Shown here one piece after another: positions 1 through 8,196 of a stretch of 64,000 nt of DNA. The position numbers were made by a program, and so were the translations under genes. The notes beneath the pieces are model-generated. The model was not told where the DNA came from and ran no database searches. It saw nothing but the letters and a program-made list of their open reading frames with translations. Numbering within the stretch: the stretch's first letter is position 1; each line of letters opens with the position of its first letter. The DNA comes from Candidatus Contendibacter sp. (GTDB lineage: Bacteria > Pseudomonadota > Gammaproteobacteria > Competibacterales > Competibacteraceae): positions 1-64,000 of the forward strand of contig JARSSO010000063.1 of assembly GCA_029624765.1 (NCBI GenBank). Reading direction: 5' to 3'.

Positions 1-581
1 GGCAGGCCTTCACCCTCAACCTGCGTTTTCCCGGCCAGTATTACGACGCGGAATCAGGTCTGCATTACAACTACATGAGGGATTACGATCCACAAACGGG
101 AAGGTATATCCAGAGTGATCCGATTGGGTTGGCGGAAGGGATTAATACGTATGCTTACGCGTTAGCAAATCCAATTAAATATATTGATGCGAATGGACAA
201 TTTACTATGGCTAAGGATTGTTGCGAAGGATCAAGCGATCTTAGAAATCAAGTAGAAAATAGTTGTCAAAAAGTTGCTAATCGTATTTCAGATCCAAAAA
301 TTCGAAATTGTATTCTCAAACGCTGTACCAGTGGCCATATTAGTTGTGATGGCTATATATGCTGGTCAACGGGAAACCTTGGATGGACAAATCCATTTTG
401 GTCTGGAGGTGAAATAAATCTATGTCTTTCTTACAATAAACATATTGACGGATTAGGGCAGTGGGGCTGCGTTGCTATTCATGAATGGGCTCATAGCTGC
501 GGTTGGGACCATAGAGATGGTGCAGAAGTACCAGGAAATTCTGGAAACATAGATCCGTATGAATGTCGTGATAAATGGTAA
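1..581 (+). CDS. Rhs-family protein, C-terminal part with metallopeptidase-like toxin tip (5' truncated by window)
   Basis: The reading frame is open from base 3 and enters from upstream. It shows the conserved end of an Rhs core (FPGQYYDAESGLHYNYMRDY, then GRYIQSDPIGLAEG and YAYALANP), where such proteins switch from constant core to variable toxin tip. The tip is about 130 residues, AT-rich unlike the flanks, has 11 cysteines, and carries HEWAHSCGWDH, an exact match to the metzincin zinc motif HExxHxxGxxH. Metallopeptidase tips are a known class in polymorphic toxins. The Rhs identity is certain; protease activity is inferred from the motif alone. The stop falls just before a small membrane-protein gene, the usual place for an immunity gene. 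Confidence 0.9.
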   Translation, partial: QAFTLNLRFPGQYYDAESGLHYNYMRDYDPQTGRYIQSDPIGLAEGINTYAYALANPIKYIDANGQFTMAKDCCEGSSDLRNQVENSCQKVANRISDPKIRNCILKRCTSGHISCDGYICWSTGNLGWTNPFWSGGEINLCLSYNKHIDGLGQWGCVAIHEWAHSCGWDHRDGAEVPGNSGNIDPYECRDKW

Positions 582-585
582 CTTT

Positions 586-882
586 ATGATGGGCCAAAAA
601 ATAAAGTGCTTAGGAATACTAATTGTAGCAATATCTACATTCCTTTTGATTTGCTTGTTATCCGCAGAAATGGTTTATTATTTTGCATACAACTATTCTT
701 TTTTCTTTCCTCCATATTCTATTTTAATTGTACTTTTTCTTTTTGCTATTATTTTTTCTTGGTATTCCATTAAGTACTGTATGATAAATTCTAGTAAACC
801 TCTCATAATAAAAGTAATGTGGATAATTCTGGAATCGACTATCATGATGTTCCTTGGGTTTGTTTTTACAATAAAATTCTAA
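586..882 (+). CDS. small multi-pass membrane protein, candidate immunity protein
   Basis: About 98 residues with three or four hydrophobic segments and strongly AT-rich codons, matching the base composition of the preceding toxin tip rather than the genome. The ATG at 586 (or 589) follows the Rhs stop by a few bases. An upstream in-frame start at 559 would overlap the Rhs end and is less likely. No family is recognised. Its position directly after an Rhs tip is what suggests an immunity role. A cytoplasmic-membrane immunity protein would fit a toxin acting in or near the envelope, but this is inference only. Confidence 0.6.
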   Translation: MMGQKIKCLGILIVAISTFLLICLLSAEMVYYFAYNYSFFFPPYSILIVLFLFAIIFSWYSIKYCMINSSKPLIIKVMWIILESTIMMFLGFVFTIKF

Positions 883-931
883 TTGGGGAACGTGATTAGC
901 CCGATAGGGCCCGCATTGCATAGCCTACCGA

Positions 932-1201
932 CCACACCTATTCACTAACGCCACCCCGCAGGTCGTCTGGCAGGCGGACTATCAGCCCTTCGGCCCGGTT
1001 GACCTCTTGACCGCCACCGTCGAGAATCCGATAACGTCTTGAGTTTGCTCAACAGTCGTTGTTGGGAATTGTACAGCGAAGAGTTGCATCGACGATTATC
1101 ATAGAGAATGCTTTAAACGCTGTGGGATTTTTAATCCGTGGGGGGGATCTTGTTATGGAGGCGATATCCCAGGGGTTGGCGGAAGTTATCCACATGATTA
1201 A
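932..1201 (+). pseudogene. degraded Rhs core fragment plus second toxin-tip remnant
   Basis: From 947 the frame reads NATPQVVWQADYQPFGPVD, a typical Rhs repeat, up to ENPITS and a TGA at 1040-1042. In functional Rhs genes the ENP segment leads into the FPGQYYD core, which is missing here. The same frame continues after the TGA and reads a cysteine-rich tail (NCTAKSC, ECFKRCG, GGSCYGG) ending at TAA 1199-1201. This looks like a displaced Rhs 3' end in which the core was deleted and a stop arose. Whether the tail was ever a toxin is unproven, but its composition and the following membrane-protein gene mirror the upstream cassette. Confidence 0.65.
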
Positions 1202-1229
1202 ACATTAAAAAATCAAAATCTTAAGCATT

Positions 1230-1628
1230 ATGAATCGCGTAACATACGGATTTTTAATCGCCCCTAGTATGTCCATGCTGATTTTTAGCATACTTATGGG
1301 TTTTATTGACCCTGGTGTAAATAATCTTTGGAATTCAGGCGCTATTATGTTGTTTTTAATTTCTCTTCCAGTGGCTTATATTTCTGTTTTGATTTTTGGA
1401 GTTCCGGCCTATCTTATGTGTAAGCGAAATAATTGGTTAAAATTTTGGCATGCCATTATTATTGGTGGCCTATGCTCTATCCCATTTGCTTCTCTTAAAT
1501 TATTTGATATTTTTAAGTATGGTATAAATTTAAGTGATACCATTAAATGGTTTGGTACTCTTTTTATAGGTGGAGTAACTACCGGAATTATTTTTTGGTT
1601 AATAGCTGTAAAATCATCAGCCAAGTAG
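1230..1628 (+). CDS. small four-helix membrane protein, candidate orphan immunity protein
   Basis: 132 residues, AT-rich, with about four hydrophobic segments (residues about 7-27, 38-62, 73-90 and 108-127) separated by short loops. It starts 28 bases after the end of the degraded Rhs tip. No family is recognised. In Rhs loci, displaced tips usually keep their own immunity gene, which is the reason for the tentative call. A transcription terminator-like hairpin follows at about 1721. Confidence 0.6.
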   Translation: MNRVTYGFLIAPSMSMLIFSILMGFIDPGVNNLWNSGAIMLFLISLPVAYISVLIFGVPAYLMCKRNNWLKFWHAIIIGGLCSIPFASLKLFDIFKYGINLSDTIKWFGTLFIGGVTTGIIFWLIAVKSSAK

Positions 1629-1720
1629 GGTACGCACCGCGTACCGCCATTCATCGCATCAGCCCGTAGTTCGGATCAGCGCAGCGTCATCCGCCGGAAC
1701 GGAATCCCCCCCAACCGAGC

Positions 1721-1744
1721 AAGCCGCCCCGAGTGGCTTTTTTA
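1721..1744 (+). terminator. putative Rho-independent terminator after the Rhs/immunity block
   Basis: AAGCC and GGCTT form a short stem around a nine-base loop, followed by a run of T. It lies about 90 bases after the last AT-rich gene. A second, longer pairing (GCCGCCC at 1723 with GGGCGGC at 1747, then GGTTTTT) could form an alternative hairpin in the same direction. Confidence 0.5.
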
Positions 1745-2242
1745 TTGGGCGGCGGTTTTTCTTGTTGACGCGGTTCCCACCCATCGGCGGGCCTGATACT
1801 TCAGAATCATCCCCTCGATCAGCTCCCGGATGATCTCCTTCTCCTCGTCGGCCAGTTGGGCGATCACATCGAACTGCAAGCGCAGCGCCTCGTCGGGGCC
1901 GCGCTCGCCCTCGGCGAACAGCAGGAAGTCGGTGGTCACGCCGAAGGTGCGGGCGATTTTCTTGAGCGCCTCCAGCGAGGGCTGAACCGCTCCCGACTCG
2001 TAGCGTTTGATCTGGGTCACATGCAGGCCGACCGCGTCCGCGAATATCTGCTGCGTCATGGAGCGCGCCCTGCGCAGGGCGGCCAAGCGTTCTATCTTGA
2101 CGACCTCCTGGTGGGTATCATTCAGACCCAAGGCGGCGTTCACACCCCCAACCGACAGATTCCGATAGACGATAAGCCTCGCGGCCAACGACCCAGCATC
2201 CTGGCCAGCTTGATCAACCGATTGAACCCGATAGAGTTTCAC
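1742..2242 (-). CDS. Xre-family transcriptional regulator
   Basis: The helix-turn-helix lies at about residues 52-112 of the longest frame (LAALRRARSMTQQIFADAVG, then IKRYESGAVQPSLEALKKIA), followed by a short helical C-terminus. The longest frame opens with GTG at 2242, but the first 48 residues do not look like part of the domain. A strong AGGAGG at about 2103 sits seven to eight bases before an ATA codon (2095-2093) exactly where related proteins begin (KIERLAALR), so the true start is uncertain. It is divergent from the DUF4124 gene. The target is unknown. Confidence 0.8.
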   Translation of the reverse strand: MKLYRVQSVDQAGQDAGSLAARLIVYRNLSVGGVNAALGLNDTHQEVVKIERLAALRRARSMTQQIFADAVGLHVTQIKRYESGAVQPSLEALKKIARTFGVTTDFLLFAEGERGPDEALRLQFDVIAQLADEEKEIIRELIEGMILKYQARRWVGTASTRKTAAQ

Positions 2243-2280
2243 TACTCAAATTCATTCAGATTCCACCCAAGGAGCCGACC

Positions 2281-2943
2281 ATGAACCGCCCGCGGCTACC
2301 CTTTGCGACCCTCGCCCTGCTGTTCCTGACCAGCGCCGGTATCTCCCAGGCACAGGTTTATAAATGGACCGATGCCAGTGGCCAGATCCACTACGGCCAG
2401 AAGAAACCGGACGACGCGACTTCGGTGCAAACTCTCGACATCGCTCCGCCGTCATCGGTCACGCCAGCCGCCACCGACCCGGCAGCCGAAGTGGCCCGCA
2501 TCAACGCCCTGTCCGAACAAATGGCGCGCGAGCGGGAAGCAGCCGAAAAAACGCGACAGGAACAAGCGGCCCGCGATCTGGAACAAGCCAACCGGCAATT
2601 ACAGAACGACCTGCTGAACCGACAACTGGAACAGCAACAGCAACAGCAGCAACAGAGCAGCGACTATTCCTATCCTTATCCCCTTCCTTATCCATACCCG
2701 TATCCCTCCCCTTATCCAGACCCGTATCCGCGCCCGCGTCCACCCTATCCACCCACCCCCTATCCGCCCAACGGCCATCCACCCCACCACCGGCCATGCG
2801 AACCGTGGCCGGCGTGCCGCCAGTCTCAGTCTCCCGCGCCGTCGCGCCCGGAGCCGCCGCCCAAACCGAAGCCCACTTTCCAGCCCGCGCCGGTTCGCAT
2901 CGACCCGGCCCCGAAAGACAAAGATGCCTTTACCGGCCGGTAA
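2281..2943 (+). CDS. DUF4124 domain-containing exported protein with Gln- and Pro/Tyr-rich tail
   Basis: 220 residues. A signal peptide (residues 1-24, ending SQAQ) precedes a DUF4124 domain (VYKWTDASGQIHYGQKKP). Then comes a charged coiled coil (about 75-120) ending in a glutamine run, and a low-complexity region of PYP repeats rich in proline and tyrosine. The start is supported by AAGGAG seven bases upstream. DUF4124 proteins are periplasmic or envelope proteins of unknown role. The extended tail could be a cell-wall-spanning or protein-binding linker (inference). Confidence 0.85.
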   Translation: MNRPRLPFATLALLFLTSAGISQAQVYKWTDASGQIHYGQKKPDDATSVQTLDIAPPSSVTPAATDPAAEVARINALSEQMAREREAAEKTRQEQAARDLEQANRQLQNDLLNRQLEQQQQQQQQSSDYSYPYPLPYPYPYPSPYPDPYPRPRPPYPPTPYPPNGHPPHHRPCEPWPACRQSQSPAPSRPEPPPKPKPTFQPAPVRIDPAPKDKDAFTGR

Positions 2944-2999
2944 GGCACGGTCAGCGGGAGGTTTTAGGCTATTTCCAGCAAATACCTTACCGACATCTC

Positions 3000-3023
3000 G
3001 TTCCCACGCTCCAGCGTGGGAAC
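3000..3023. repeat. perfect 24-bp palindrome, REP-like element copy 1
   Basis: Arms of 11 bases around a CC centre, core CCCACGCT/AGCGTGGG with outer GTT/AAC. It lies between the DUF4124 gene and cobA, both of which read toward it. The same core recurs at 3077 and 16330 with different but still paired outer bases. Confidence 0.85.
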
Positions 3024-3076
3024 GCCGTTCGGGCCACTCCAGCGGCCTATAACGCCCGCGGCATCGAGACGGTTGG

Positions 3077-3102
3077 GGCTCCCACGCTGGAGCGTGGGAG
3101 CC
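3077..3102. repeat. perfect 26-bp palindrome, REP-like element copy 2
   Basis: Arms of 12 bases around a GG centre, with core CCCACGCT and outer GGCT/AGCC. It is followed by AGGCCA, as is the copy at 16330. Together with copy 1 it forms a pair in the convergent gap between DUF4124 and cobA, and could act as a bidirectional terminator or REP site. Confidence 0.85.
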
Positions 3103-3150
3103 AGGCCAGGTCATTTCATTGCTGGAAATCGCCTTAGAGGCGCAATGCGG

Positions 3151-3960
3151 CTACAAAGCAGCGGCCGGCTGGAACCAGGACAGTTGCGGATGCAGTTTCA
3201 CCACTTCGCCGACGATCAACAGCGCCGGGGAACGGACACCAGCGCCAGCGATCATTGCCGGCAGCGTGACCAGGGTGGCGCAATACAGCCGCTGCCGGGG
3301 CGTGGTGCCCTGCTCCACCAGCGCCACCGGCATCTCATCGGCCACGCCATGCGCGCGCAGTTGGTCGCAAATGTGGCGGACACTCTTCAGCCCCATGTAG
3401 AACACCACCGTCTGGCGGGGTTGCGCCAGCATCGGCCAGTTCAGATCCAGTTCCCCGTCCTTGAGATGGCCGGTCACGAACACGCAGGACTGAGCGTAAT
3501 CGCGATGGGTCAACGGAATGCCAGTGTAGGCCGCGCAACCGGCGGCGGCGGTCACGCCGGGCACCACCTGGAAGGGAATGCCCGCCGCCATCAGCGTTTC
3601 GATCTCCTCGCCACCGCGCCCGAAAATGAACGGATCGCCGCCCTTGAGCCGTAACACCCGTTTACCTTGCAAAGCCAGATCCACCAGCAGCCGGTTGATG
3701 TCGTCCTGGGGCAGGGTATGGTGATCCGGCTCCTTGCCGACGAAAATGCGCTCGACCCGTGGCTCCAGCAGTTCCAAAATCGCCGCGCCAACCAGCCGGT
3801 CGTACACCGCGACGTCGGCTTGTCGCATCAGCCGCAGCGCCTTCAGCGTCAACAATTCGGGATCGCCGGGACCGGCCCCCACCAGATACACTTCACCGAC
3901 CCTGGTGCGGCTGATTACCGAAACATCCGGCGCGGTCGGCGGCTGTTCGCTAGGATTCAT
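3151..3960 (-). CDS. cobA: uroporphyrinogen-III C-methyltransferase
   Basis: About 269 residues, full length for a stand-alone SUMT. It transfers two methyl groups from SAM to uroporphyrinogen III to give precorrin-2, the branch point to cobalamin and siroheme. Family motifs are present: VGAGPGDPELLTLKA near the N-terminus, LKGGDPFIFGRGGEE, and PGVTAAAGCAAYTGIPLTHR. The start at 3960 overlaps the end of the upstream Uma2 gene by 11 bases; an ATG at 3978 is an alternative. It lacks the CysG dehydrogenase/chelatase half. The nearby cob genes indicate a B12 role. Confidence 0.95.
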   Translation of the reverse strand: MNPSEQPPTAPDVSVISRTRVGEVYLVGAGPGDPELLTLKALRLMRQADVAVYDRLVGAAILELLEPRVERIFVGKEPDHHTLPQDDINRLLVDLALQGKRVLRLKGGDPFIFGRGGEEIETLMAAGIPFQVVPGVTAAAGCAAYTGIPLTHRDYAQSCVFVTGHLKDGELDLNWPMLAQPRQTVVFYMGLKSVRHICDQLRAHGVADEMPVALVEQGTTPRQRLYCATLVTLPAMIAGAGVRSPALLIVGEVVKLHPQLSWFQPAAAL

Positions 3961-4555
3961 CACGATTCGGTTCCTCATTGCGGCGGCTCATGAATTCCCG
4001 CATATCGTCATTGATCACCCGCGCATAAATCGTCTCGACCGGCATACGCAGATCAATCGCGGCAAAATACACTTCATCGCCCAGATAATAATGCTCGGAC
4101 TGCCAGTGGCGCTCCTTTCGGCAGATTTCCACATCCACGAAATCCTGTTCGATCAACACGTATTCCCGAAGGCTCGGCAAATTTTGATACGCCAGTCGCT
4201 TGAAGGTCTGATCCGCCTTACACGTCGATTTCGAGAGCACCTCCACGATGATGATTGGCGAATCGGTGTAATACTCATCATCGGTTTTATCGTTACACAC
4301 GACAGTAACGTCAGGATAAAAAAAGTCGCCGCCCGCCTTGACCTTGATATCGGAAGAAAATGGCGTACACGCCGTTTTTTCCAGATGCGCGTGGAACCTG
4401 GCAAAAATATTCCCGGAAATCCTGTCATGATTCTTGCCTGATCCCGCCATCGCATAAATCTGGCCGTCGATATACTCATGCTTGATGGCGCTGGTTCGTT
4501 CGCTGGCCAAATAGTCCTGCTCGCCGATCAAGCGCGGTTGGTGTTTCAGGGCCAT
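3950..4555 (-). CDS. Uma2 family (DUF820) putative endonuclease
   Basis: 201 residues from the ATG at 4555, which has GGAG eight bases upstream; longer upstream frames do not look like the family. It shows the Uma2 pattern: an N-terminal EYIDGQIYAMAG segment, then PDVTVVCND and IIIVEVLSKST, matching the D...E-x-L core of the PD-(D/E)XK nuclease fold. Uma2 genes are abundant in accessory regions and their biological role is not established. Its insertion between cobA and cobC, with an overlap at its 3' end, suggests it is carried passively in the cobalamin gene run. Confidence 0.9.
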   Translation of the reverse strand: MALKHQPRLIGEQDYLASERTSAIKHEYIDGQIYAMAGSGKNHDRISGNIFARFHAHLEKTACTPFSSDIKVKAGGDFFYPDVTVVCNDKTDDEYYTDSPIIIVEVLSKSTCKADQTFKRLAYQNLPSLREYVLIEQDFVDVEICRKERHWQSEHYYLGDEVYFAAIDLRMPVETIYARVINDDMREFMSRRNEEPNRDES

Positions 4556-4601
4556 CAGCAGTTCTCCATAATCTAAGGAGGATGAAACAGCGCCAGCGCG
4601 G

Positions 4602-5597
4602 CTACCGCAGCCGTTCAGCCCGCACCCCGGCCAGCGCCAGTTCCAGCCGCCGCCAGGCCGGTTCCCCGTCCGGCAGACCGAACCGCAGCCCCAGCGGATC
4701 GGCGAAGCGCCGAACCAGAATACCGCGTCGCGCCAGGGCGTCCCGCCAAAATTCCGCATCCGGCAACGGCGCCCATTGAAACAGCCCGGTACCGCCGACC
4801 ACCGGCAAACCCTGCCGTTTCAGCAAATCCGCCAGCCTCTTGCCGGAGCGGGCGAGTCCGAGCCGCGTTTCCTCCTGCCAGACACGGTCGGCCAAGGCTT
4901 GCATCGCGACCCAGCGGCTGGGACCCGCGACCGTCCACGGCCCCAGTTGCTTCCGCAACCCTTCCAGCAGCGCCGGTTCCGCCAGCACGAAACCGACCCG
5001 CGCGCCGGCCAGGCCGAAGAACTTGCCCAGCGAGCGCAACACGACCAGTCCCGGTAAGCTCGCGTGACGGGCCACACTCTCCACCGGGGTAGCGTCCATG
5101 AACGCTTCGTCGATCACCAACCAGCCGCCGCGCGCCGCCAGTCGCTCCCGCCAGTCCAGCAGCGATTTCAGGGGAAACCGAACGCCGGTGGGATTGTTGG
5201 GGTGAACCAGAACCAGCGTGTCGAGCCGGTCCACCGTCGCATCCAGACCTTCGGCGGGCAACGCCTCGACCCGATGACCGGCCCGCCGCCAGGCATGGGC
5301 ATGTTCGGCGTAGGTCGGATTCAGCACCCCGACTCGACCGGACGCCCGCAACAGCGGCAACGCCTGGATCGCCGCCTGCGAACCGGCCACCGGCAGCAAC
5401 GATTCCACGCCGTAATAGGCCGCCGCCGCCGCTTCCAACCCATCGTCCGGTTCCGGTAGCCGCCGCCAGACCGTCGCGGGGATCGGTGGCGGCGGCCAAC
5501 CGTTGGGATTGATGCCGGTGGACAAATCCAGCCAGTCGCTCAGCGGAATGCCGTAACGCTCGGCCGCCGCTCGCAACCCGCCGCCGTGTTCAAGCAA
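4602..5597 (-). CDS. cobC: threonine-phosphate decarboxylase (CobC/CobD type, PLP-dependent)
   Basis: 331 residues. It makes (R)-1-amino-2-propanol O-2-phosphate from L-threonine phosphate for the nucleotide loop of B12. Family features are HGGGLRAAAERYGIP, LDLSTGINPNG at the N-terminus, HPNNPTG, DEAFMD, and the PLP-binding lysine in SLGKFFGLAGARVGF. The start is a TTG at 5597 with GGGGG eight bases upstream, overlapping the cbiB stop, so the two are probably translationally coupled. The name depends on convention: cobC in Pseudomonas, cobD in Salmonella. Confidence 0.93.
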   Translation of the reverse strand: MLEHGGGLRAAAERYGIPLSDWLDLSTGINPNGWPPPPIPATVWRRLPEPDDGLEAAAAAYYGVESLLPVAGSQAAIQALPLLRASGRVGVLNPTYAEHAHAWRRAGHRVEALPAEGLDATVDRLDTLVLVHPNNPTGVRFPLKSLLDWRERLAARGGWLVIDEAFMDATPVESVARHASLPGLVVLRSLGKFFGLAGARVGFVLAEPALLEGLRKQLGPWTVAGPSRWVAMQALADRVWQEETRLGLARSGKRLADLLKRQGLPVVGGTGLFQWAPLPDAEFWRDALARRGILVRRFADPLGLRFGLPDGEPAWRRLELALAGVRAERLR

Positions 5598-6513
5598 GAA
5601 TCAGTCCCCCCAACCCGATCACCGCCAGCCACAGCCACACCGCCCGCCGCACCAGCGCCACCGCCCGGCCGATATCCTCGGCGCGGGGCGCCAAACCCTC
5701 GCCCAACGAGGGACGTGATTGCCATTCGCCGTGATAACGGGCCGGTCCGCCCAGCGCCAGGCCGAGCGCGCCCGCGCCCGCCGCCATCACCGACCCGGCG
5801 TTGGAACTTTTCCAGCCTGGCGCCTGCTCCCGCCAGCAGCGCCAGGCCAGAGCCGGTTTCGTCCCCCCCGCCAGGTAACTCAACGCGGTCAGCCGCGCCG
5901 GAATCCAGTTCAACCCGTCGTCCAGCCGCGCCGCCGCCCAGCCGAAATCCTGGTAACGCGGAGTGCGATAGCCCCACATCGCATCCAGGGTATTGGCCAG
6001 TCGGTACGCCACCGCGCCCGCCGCTCCTCCCAGCACGAACCAGACCAGCGCGCCGAAAATCGCGTCGCAGCCGTTTTCCAGCACCGATTCCACCGTGGCC
6101 CGACTGATCTGCTCTTCGTCGAGATCGTCGGCATCGCGGCTGACGATCCGGCCCACTCGTTCGCGCGCCAGCGGCAAATCGCCGGCTTGCAGCGCCACCG
6201 CCACCGCCTCGGCGTGCTCCGCCAGGCTGCGCGCGCCGATGGCGAGATAGAGCAACCCCAGCGCCACGGCTGAACCCAGCAGCGGAATCGCGCCCAGCAG
6301 CCACGCGGCGACGGCGAACGGAACCAGCAGCGCGATCACCGCGCCGACGCCACGGGCGCGACGAAGATCGGCGTTCAACGCGGGCGGTCCGTAAGCGAGC
6401 GCCTCCACCCGTTGCGCCAGCCAACCGAACCCCGCCAGCGGATGCCAGCGGCGCGGCTCGCCGAACCGCCAGTCGAGCAACACCGCGCCGACGCACAGCA
6501 GCGCGGTCAACAT
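5590..6513 (-). CDS. cbiB: adenosylcobinamide-phosphate synthase
   Basis: 307 residues, multi-pass membrane protein of the CbiB/CobD family. It amidates adenosylcobyric acid with the aminopropanol moiety. The N-terminus (LLDWRFGEPRRWHPLAGFG) has the family D-x-x-x-G-E/D-P-x-x-xHP pattern, and DADDLDEEQISRATVESVLEN contains the conserved acidic and R-A-T-x-E-S motif. The ATG at 6513 has a good GGGGGAG. It is the first gene of the leftward cbiB-cobC pair, divergent from cobQ, so the roughly 130-bp gap holds both promoters. Confidence 0.94.
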   Translation of the reverse strand: MLTALLCVGAVLLDWRFGEPRRWHPLAGFGWLAQRVEALAYGPPALNADLRRARGVGAVIALLVPFAVAAWLLGAIPLLGSAVALGLLYLAIGARSLAEHAEAVAVALQAGDLPLARERVGRIVSRDADDLDEEQISRATVESVLENGCDAIFGALVWFVLGGAAGAVAYRLANTLDAMWGYRTPRYQDFGWAAARLDDGLNWIPARLTALSYLAGGTKPALAWRCWREQAPGWKSSNAGSVMAAGAGALGLALGGPARYHGEWQSRPSLGEGLAPRAEDIGRAVALVRRAVWLWLAVIGLGGLILA

Positions 6514-6640
6514 GCGACTCCCCCCGCCTTTCGGAAGAAGAATGGGTGGTGAGAATTCTTTTTCAATGGCCTTGCAATATCCGGGATCGCGAAGGGCGCT
6601 AGTGTAGCCAAAAACCGAGCGATTCAGTCAAAATCCCGTC

Positions 6641-8092
6641 ATGAACCCGAAAACCCTCATGATCCAGGGCACCACTTCCGACGCCGGCAAAAGCGTCATG
6701 GTCGCCGGCCTGTGCCGGCTGCTGGCGCGGCGCGGCGTGCGCGTGGTTCCGTTCAAGCCGCAGAACATGGCCCTCAACAGCGCGGTCACGGTGGACGGCG
6801 GCGAAATCGGCCGCGCCCAGGCGGTGCAGGCGCAAGCCGCGTTTCTGGAGCCGCGCATCGACATGAACCCGGTGCTGCTCAAGCCCAACACCGACATCGG
6901 CGCGCAAGTGATCATCCACGGCAAGGCGCTGGCCAACATGGACGCCCGCCGCTATCACGATTACAAGCCGGTGGCGATGCGGGCGGTGCTGGAATCCTAC
7001 GAGCGGCTGCGCGCCGCCTACGATGTGGTTCTGGTGGAAGGCGCGGGCAGTCCGGCGGAAATCAACCTGCGCGACAAGGACATCGCCAACATGGGTTTCG
7101 CCGAGGCGGTGGATTGTCTGGTGTGGCTGGTCGGCGACATCGACCGGGGCGGCGTGTTCGCCCATCTGTACGGCACGCTGGCGCTGCTCTCGCCCAGCGA
7201 ACGGGCGCGCATCACGGGTTTCATCGTCAACCGCTTCCGGGGCGACGTGAGCCTGCTGACGCCGGGGCTGGACTGGCTGACGCGGGAAACCGGCAAGCCG
7301 GTCTTGGGCGTGCTGCCCTACCTGCAAGGACTGCATCTGGAAGCCGAGGACGCCCTGCCCCGCGAACCCGGCGTCGCCAAGGATACGGAGCGGCTACGGG
7401 TCGCGGTCCCGGTGTTGGCCCGGATCAGCAACCACACCGACCTCGATCCCTTGCGCTTGCATCCGCAAGTCGAGGTGCGCTGGGTGCGGGCGGGCGATGC
7501 GATGCCGCCCGCCGATCTCATCGTTCTGCCCGGCAGCAAGAGCACGCGCGGCGATTTGAACCGGTTGCGCGAACAGGGTTGGGACGCGGCCATTCGCCGC
7601 CATCTGCGCTACGGCGGCAAAGTCATCGGCATTTGCGGCGGCTTGCAAATGCTGGGGCGCTGGGTCCACGACCCCGCCGGTCTGGAAGGCGAGCCAGGCA
7701 GCAGTCCGGGCCTCGGCTTCCTGGATTTCGAGACCACGCTGGAGCCGGAAAAACAACTGCATCGGGTCGAAGGCCGGTTGTCGCTCGACGATGCCTTCGT
7801 GGCCGGCTACGAAATCCATGCCGGCGTCAGCACCGGTCCGGCCCTGGCGCATCCCGCCGCCCGGCTGACCGACGGCCGCCCGGACGGCGCGCGATCCGAC
7901 GACGGGCAATTGCTCGGCACCTACTTGCACGGGTTGTTCGACGCCGCCCCGGCCCGCGACGCGCTGTTGCGCTGGGCGGGTCTGGCGGTGCGGGAAACGC
8001 CGGATTACCGGCAGTTGCGGGAAGAGGGTATTAATCGGCTCGCGGATGCGATGGCAGCGCATCTGGATTTGCGCTGGCTGGGAATCGGTTAG
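6641..8092 (+). CDS. cobQ: cobyric acid synthase (glutamine-hydrolysing)
   Basis: 483 residues, full length for CobQ/CbiP. It amidates side chains b, d, e and g of adenosylcobyrinic acid diamide. The N-terminal dethiobiotin-synthetase-like P-loop reads GTTSDAGKSVMVAG. The C-terminal glutaminase has catalytic Cys332 in GICGGLQMLG and His430 in TYLHGLF. No obvious Shine-Dalgarno sequence precedes the ATG, and no B12 riboswitch is visible in the upstream gap. It is divergent from cbiB-cobC. Confidence 0.96.
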   Translation: MNPKTLMIQGTTSDAGKSVMVAGLCRLLARRGVRVVPFKPQNMALNSAVTVDGGEIGRAQAVQAQAAFLEPRIDMNPVLLKPNTDIGAQVIIHGKALANMDARRYHDYKPVAMRAVLESYERLRAAYDVVLVEGAGSPAEINLRDKDIANMGFAEAVDCLVWLVGDIDRGGVFAHLYGTLALLSPSERARITGFIVNRFRGDVSLLTPGLDWLTRETGKPVLGVLPYLQGLHLEAEDALPREPGVAKDTERLRVAVPVLARISNHTDLDPLRLHPQVEVRWVRAGDAMPPADLIVLPGSKSTRGDLNRLREQGWDAAIRRHLRYGGKVIGICGGLQMLGRWVHDPAGLEGEPGSSPGLGFLDFETTLEPEKQLHRVEGRLSLDDAFVAGYEIHAGVSTGPALAHPAARLTDGRPDGARSDDGQLLGTYLHGLFDAAPARDALLRWAGLAVRETPDYRQLREEGINRLADAMAAHLDLRWLGIG

Positions 8093-8196
8093 CAAAAATC
8101 CGTAGCTCCCAAGGCAATGTTATGATGATGTGACCATCGGACTCTTGACATGCTGACTGGATGTTCCCAGGGAGTAACTCCCGCGAGGTGTTCACC

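Noticed and set aside
6514..6640. Cobalamin riboswitch between cbiB and cobQ
   Set aside because: The gap is only about 130 bases and lacks GCCACTG- or CCAGGAGACC-type B12 box elements.
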